Of a stretch of 21,524 nucleotides of DNA, positions 19,588 to 21,524 are shown piece by piece. Numbering within the stretch: the stretch's first letter is position 1; each line of letters starts with the position of its first letter. Location of the stretch: contig JBBQRS010000084.1 in NCBI GenBank assembly GCA_038214535.1, forward strand, positions 1 through 21,524. The letters run 5' to 3'. Source of the DNA: JBBQRS01 sp038214535 (GTDB taxonomy: Bacteria; Chloroflexota; Anaerolineae; CG2-30-64-16). The notes below the pieces were generated by a model that worked only from the letters and a program-made list of their open reading frames with translations, did no database searches and had not been told where the DNA came from. The position numbers and the translations under genes are program-made.

Positions 19588-19862
19588 CAATCCTCGTCCT
19601 CACGCTCGAGCGCCGCCATCAATTCCTCCACGGACTCGAAGCGCCGCACCCGGCCCGCCTTCCAATCTTCCAGCGACGCGCGGATGCGCGCCACGTAGGC
19701 TTCCTCCTGCGCGTCGAGCAGTTCCTGATAGCGCGCCTCAGACAGCACGACATACTGCGGCTGGTTGTTGCGGATGACATGCACGTCGCCCTTCTCAATG
19801 AGCTCATCCACAGCCGCAATGCCGCGCCGCTTGATTTCCTGCGCGGGTAGGGTGTACTTCAT
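19587..19862 (-). CDS. Phd/YefM-type antitoxin
   Basis: A 91-residue antitoxin beginning MKYTLPAQEIKRRGIAAVDELIEKGDVHVIRNNQPQYVVLSEARYQELLD, the Phd/YefM DNA-binding N-terminal half, followed by a long acidic helix (AQEEAYVARIRASLEDWKAGRVRRFESVEELMAALEREDED) that should bind the toxin. ATG 19862 is used because GGAG lies seven nt upstream and the promoter lies between it and the longer frame's start at 19928, which is therefore excluded. Its stop overlaps the toxin's ATG by one base. Repeated TTGGTAC half-sites at the promoter (19876-19910) suggest direct autorepression. Confidence 0.85.
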   Translation of the reverse strand: MKYTLPAQEIKRRGIAAVDELIEKGDVHVIRNNQPQYVVLSEARYQELLDAQEEAYVARIRASLEDWKAGRVRRFESVEELMAALEREDED

Positions 19863-19875
19863 CGCTGTGCTCCGA

Positions 19876-19928
19876 TTGGTACTTGATTTGGTACCGATGA
19901 CAATACCAAAATAGGTATAGAAAGTCAA
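19876..19928 (-). promoter_or_regulatory. promoter and operator of the YafQ-like/Phd pair
   Basis: On the minus strand TTGACT (19928-19923) and TATTGT (19905-19900) are 17 nt apart. Around and downstream of the -10 (read on the plus strand) are TTGGTAC (19876-19882), TTTGGTACC (19887-19895) and the inverted ATACCAAA (19903-19910): two direct half-sites and one inverted, fitting a cooperative antitoxin operator. Confidence 0.65.
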
Positions 19929-19969
19929 GCCCGCTACATACCCGCTTCAGGCATTTTATTCAGTGTCTC

Positions 19970-20076
19970 CTAAAGCAACTTAAGCCACTGATCCTGTACG
20001 GCCAGCACTTCCTCTGTCCGCACGTAACGACCGTTTTTACCGTGTTTGATCTTGACCGACCAATCAAAGCGGTTCT
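19970..20076 (-). pseudogene. short gene fragment, unassigned
   Basis: Between two TAG stops the minus strand reads RFDWSVKIKHGKNGRYVRTE followed by EVLAVQDQWLKLL and a stop at 19970-19972. The composition is protein-like and unlike the random frames around it, with no start codon, ribosome site or room for a complete gene. It looks like the C-terminal remnant of a deleted gene. I could not assign the family. Confidence 0.3.
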
Positions 20077-20126
20077 ACGTCTTGTTCACATCTATTACTA
20101 ACCTTCATGTCTTACATCAGGTTACT

Positions 20127-20235
20127 CTGGCCGGTTCAGCGGCCAGTTTGACAAACGGGTGAAGCCCGCCTAACCTGGAACCCACCCCAAGGGAAGGCGA
20201 GCCGAGCCGGTTATCCGGTTCGCTCGCTTTTCTTT
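20127..20235 (+). ncRNA. candidate structured RNA ending in an intrinsic terminator
   Basis: Three hairpins follow each other in DNA with no coding frame: CTGGCCG/CGGCCAG (20127-20133, 20140-20146) around GTTCAG; a small CGGG/CCCG stem (20155-20168); and a strong stem pairing GCGAGC, GA, GCCGG (20197-20210, one bulged C) with CCGGTTCGCTCGC (20215-20227) around TTAT, followed by TTTTCTTT (20228-20235). The last is a good plus-strand terminator although no plus-strand gene precedes it. It could equally be a bidirectional terminator of the minus-strand gene ending at 20266. No clear promoter was found, so the RNA call is tentative. Confidence 0.4.
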
Positions 20236-20265
20236 ATCCGATTGTGTCGTCCTATGTGCTTCTAG

Positions 20266-20844
20266 CTACAGACAGTTGCGAGCTTTGCGCCATCCATTAG
20301 CTTTCGCCTCGGCCTCTGTGCAAAACCAACGCTCGCCGTAGGCTGAGTTGATAACGGTCGCTGCGTAGTCTTCACATTCCGGTAAGTGATAGATTTTATC
20401 TGTGCCTTCGTACTCTATATTTCCTTTGATCACACAAGTAGGTGAAGGTTCAGAACAGCCGTTGGAACACGATGCCGCAGCGGATGTATCTGCCTCATCC
20501 GGCATCTGCACCTGTAGCACCTTATCCAGGCCCACTGTCCCTTCAGACACTTCGGCTATTGTCTCATTACTGGAAATCCAGAAGGTGACCACTTTCTTAC
20601 CCAGAGTCGGTACGTACGCTTCAATGCGCTCCAGGTCCCAGTCGCCAGTTTGACTGTGTGCGCATAATGCGCCAATACGAATTGCCTCGAATACAATAGC
20701 CAGCGCATCGTCAGAAGACGCGGGGAGGTCACCCACTGAAAAGCTCATGGTGGAACCATCCACAGCGATCTCCATCAAATCAAGGTGTTGCCCCAATACT
20801 TGAAGGTCTGGCACCTCAGGGTTGTTATCAATCAACACCTCCAT
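20266..20844 (-). CDS. secreted/lipoprotein-like protein with C-terminal Ada-metal-binding-like Cys domain
   Basis: The 192-residue frame has two parts. Residues 1 to about 115 form an unrecognised alpha/beta domain (VLIDNNPEVPDLQVLGQHLDLMEIAVDGS ... WDLERIEAYVPTLGKKVVTFWIS). After a Ser/Cys-rich linker comes KGNIEYEGTDKIYHLPECEDYAATVINSAYGERWFCTEAEAKANGWRKARNC, a domain seen at the C-terminus of many extracellular nucleases and lipoproteins (IYHxPxC...GERWFCxEAEAxAxGWR). No signal peptide is present. ATG 20844 has CGGAG five nt upstream and overlaps the lipoprotein gene by 17 nt. The alternative is that it is the second half of that lipoprotein, separated by a frameshift near 20830-20860; export would then come from the upstream signal peptide. 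Confidence 0.6.
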   Translation of the reverse strand: MEVLIDNNPEVPDLQVLGQHLDLMEIAVDGSTMSFSVGDLPASSDDALAIVFEAIRIGALCAHSQTGDWDLERIEAYVPTLGKKVVTFWISSNETIAEVSEGTVGLDKVLQVQMPDEADTSAAASCSNGCSEPSPTCVIKGNIEYEGTDKIYHLPECEDYAATVINSAYGERWFCTEAEAKANGWRKARNCL

Positions 20845-21148
20845 AAACGCTCCGGACAAAAAGCGCGCGATCGACAGGAGCCTCATCAAACGATTCACCG
20901 CCCGCCGCTGCCAGAGGTGTTGGTGTGACAGTCGGAGGATCTATTAGTGGTTGCTCAGTTGCAGTTACCTGCGGAATGGCGGCGACAGACGTTGCCTCTA
21001 CTGCCCTCGCAATCAGAGTCGCCTCTACGACGCTAGCCACCCTTGTCAGGTCTGGTGTTGAAGGTTCCATTTCCTTCTGCACGCATCCGGCAGCCACAAA
21101 CAACAAAAGAAAACCAATCAAAACGAGTAGCCACGATTTACGTGTCAT
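20828..21148 (-). CDS. short lipoprotein with Thr/Pro-rich linker, possibly truncated by frameshift
   Basis: This 106-residue frame starts with a lipoprotein signal peptide, MTRKSWLLVLIGFLLLFVAAGC, lipobox VAAGC with Cys22. It continues as a low-complexity Thr/Pro/Ala linker (VTATEQPLIDPPTVTPTPLAAAGG) and ends at a stop after FDEAPVDRALFVRSVYGGVD. A lone signal peptide and linker with no folded domain is odd. The gene right after, in another frame and overlapping by 17 nt, has a folded domain but no signal peptide, so the two are probably halves of one lipoprotein. CAGGA lies eight nt before ATG 21148, and a promoter at 21211-21239 fits. Either a real frameshift or a sequencing error would explain it. 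Confidence 0.6.
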   Translation of the reverse strand: MTRKSWLLVLIGFLLLFVAAGCVQKEMEPSTPDLTRVASVVEATLIARAVEATSVAAIPQVTATEQPLIDPPTVTPTPLAAAGGESFDEAPVDRALFVRSVYGGVD

Positions 21149-21210
21149 TTGCGCATCCTGTCCTGAGTCGCGGCATCGAGCATGCGAAGTGAGTGTATTT
21201 CAGTCGGAAA

Positions 21211-21239
21211 ATTGTAGTCGATAGGTCGCGCTGTCGCAA
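21211..21239 (-). promoter_or_regulatory. putative promoter of the lipoprotein gene(s)
   Basis: On the minus strand TTGCGA (21239-21234), 17 nt, then TACAAT (21216-21211). The leader to ATG 21148 is about 55 nt. The remaining spacer up to 21389 shows nothing else recognisable. Confidence 0.5.
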
Positions 21240-21389
21240 TCAGCTTCGATGAGTTGGCTGGCAAGTCGATATGAAGTAATCTTCATGCGGTCAAGATCGT
21301 AGCCATGCAACTAAACGCTCATAGCACGTCGCAGCCTCGGAGATAGATACTAGTTAAACTTCATAATAGTCCGGTGATCGGGTACGGCC

Positions 21390-21524
21390 ATGCTTCTACA
21401 CTACGACCATCTATCACGCTTTCCAACAGTCTTTCAGGCCATGACCGGCCTACGCTTAGCCGAGTTCGATGCGCTGCTTGAGGATGTGCTGCCGCGTTTT
21501 GGTACGGCGGAAACGCAACGGCTG
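21390..21524 (+). mobile_element. 5' end of an IS5-like (DDE_Tnp_4/HTH_Tnp_4) transposase gene, cut by the window end
   Basis: From ATG 21390 the plus strand reads 45 uninterrupted codons to the window edge: MLLHYDHLSRFPTVFQAMTG followed by LRLAEFDALLEDVLPRFGTAETQRL. The pattern YDxLxxxPxxFxxxTGLxxxEFDxLLxxxxPxF is the N-terminal helix-turn-helix region that precedes the DDE domain in one branch of IS5-family transposases. The left inverted repeat should lie between about 21300 and 21389, but without the right end I cannot define it. The rest of the element is outside the window. Confidence 0.7.

Noticed and set aside
19863..19928. N-terminal extension of the third antitoxin from 19928
   Set aside because: The promoter (TTGACT-17-TATTGT) and operator repeats occupy it; the antitoxin family begins at MKYTLPA.
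20100..20240. Known riboswitch or tRNA in the 20.1-20.24 kb spacer
   Set aside because: Hairpins do not match tRNA cloverleaf or the consensus of the c-di-GMP-I or cobalamin classes I compared by eye; no downstream plus-strand gene to control.

Overview
The window looks like a piece of a GC-rich bacterial chromosome, most likely a Chloroflexota (Anaerolineae-like) genome or MAG. This is an inference from gene content: a non-pyrrolysine MttB-family methyltransferase, Tat/lipoprotein CUT1 sugar-type ABC transporter parts, DUF333 and GxxExxY proteins, many small toxin-antitoxin pairs, and an abundance of long intergenic dyad repeats. No rRNA, tRNA, CRISPR or phage module was seen.

Layout. (1) 135-1904 (+): a small Fe-S cassette: MinD/Mrp-type ATPase with two inserted 4Fe-4S ferredoxin motifs, a TrmO/TsaA-type methyltransferase, and a MIP18/DUF59 Fe-S assembly factor. 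(2) 1947-4174 (-): a DapA-family aldolase/lyase followed by an MFS exporter, probably one transcript that may start leaderless. (3) 4383-6405 (+): two different aldo/keto reductases, the second with a strong intrinsic terminator. (4) 6675-12411 (+): the most coherent functional unit: a DeoR-type regulator behind a clear promoter, an MttB-superfamily (COG5598) methyltransferase, a Tat-lipoprotein substrate-binding protein, a terminator-like attenuator, and two CUT1 permeases. It reads as an inducible uptake-and-demethylation system for an unknown methylated compound; neither the ABC ATPase nor a corrinoid protein is in the window. (5) 12442-15617 (-): a four-helix membrane protein, a small unknown protein, an ANT(6)-like nucleotidyltransferase overlapping a HAD phosphatase, and a GxxExxY protein. 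(6) 15935-17202 (+): a membrane-anchored proline-iminopeptidase-like hydrolase broken by two frameshifts and apparently lacking a start codon. (7) 17372-19862: three toxin-antitoxin pairs (BrnT-type, RelE/Phd, YafQ-like/Phd) plus a DUF333 lipoprotein, each separated by dyad repeats. (8) 19863-21524: a degraded gene fragment, a possible structured RNA with a terminator, a pair of overlapping lipoprotein/secreted genes that may be one frameshifted gene, and the 5' end of an IS5-like transposase running off the window.

The most striking non-coding feature is a set of at least five unrelated dyad-repeat families in the intergenic spaces. Family A has arms ACCACGGAA...TTCCGTGGT; family B has arms CACGCGGAGACGCGGAG; family C is built on AGAAACCCGGTTTC; family D is a perfect 34-bp palindrome present twice; family F has arms AAGGAAACAAG. 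Several share one design (purine-rich tandem 7-9 bp units, an A/T-rich asymmetric loop, then the complementary pyrimidine-rich arm). Some loops are conserved and oriented, which suggests dispersed elements rather than terminators alone. Two genes (MFS exporter, four-helix membrane protein) have their last codons and stop supplied by such a repeat.
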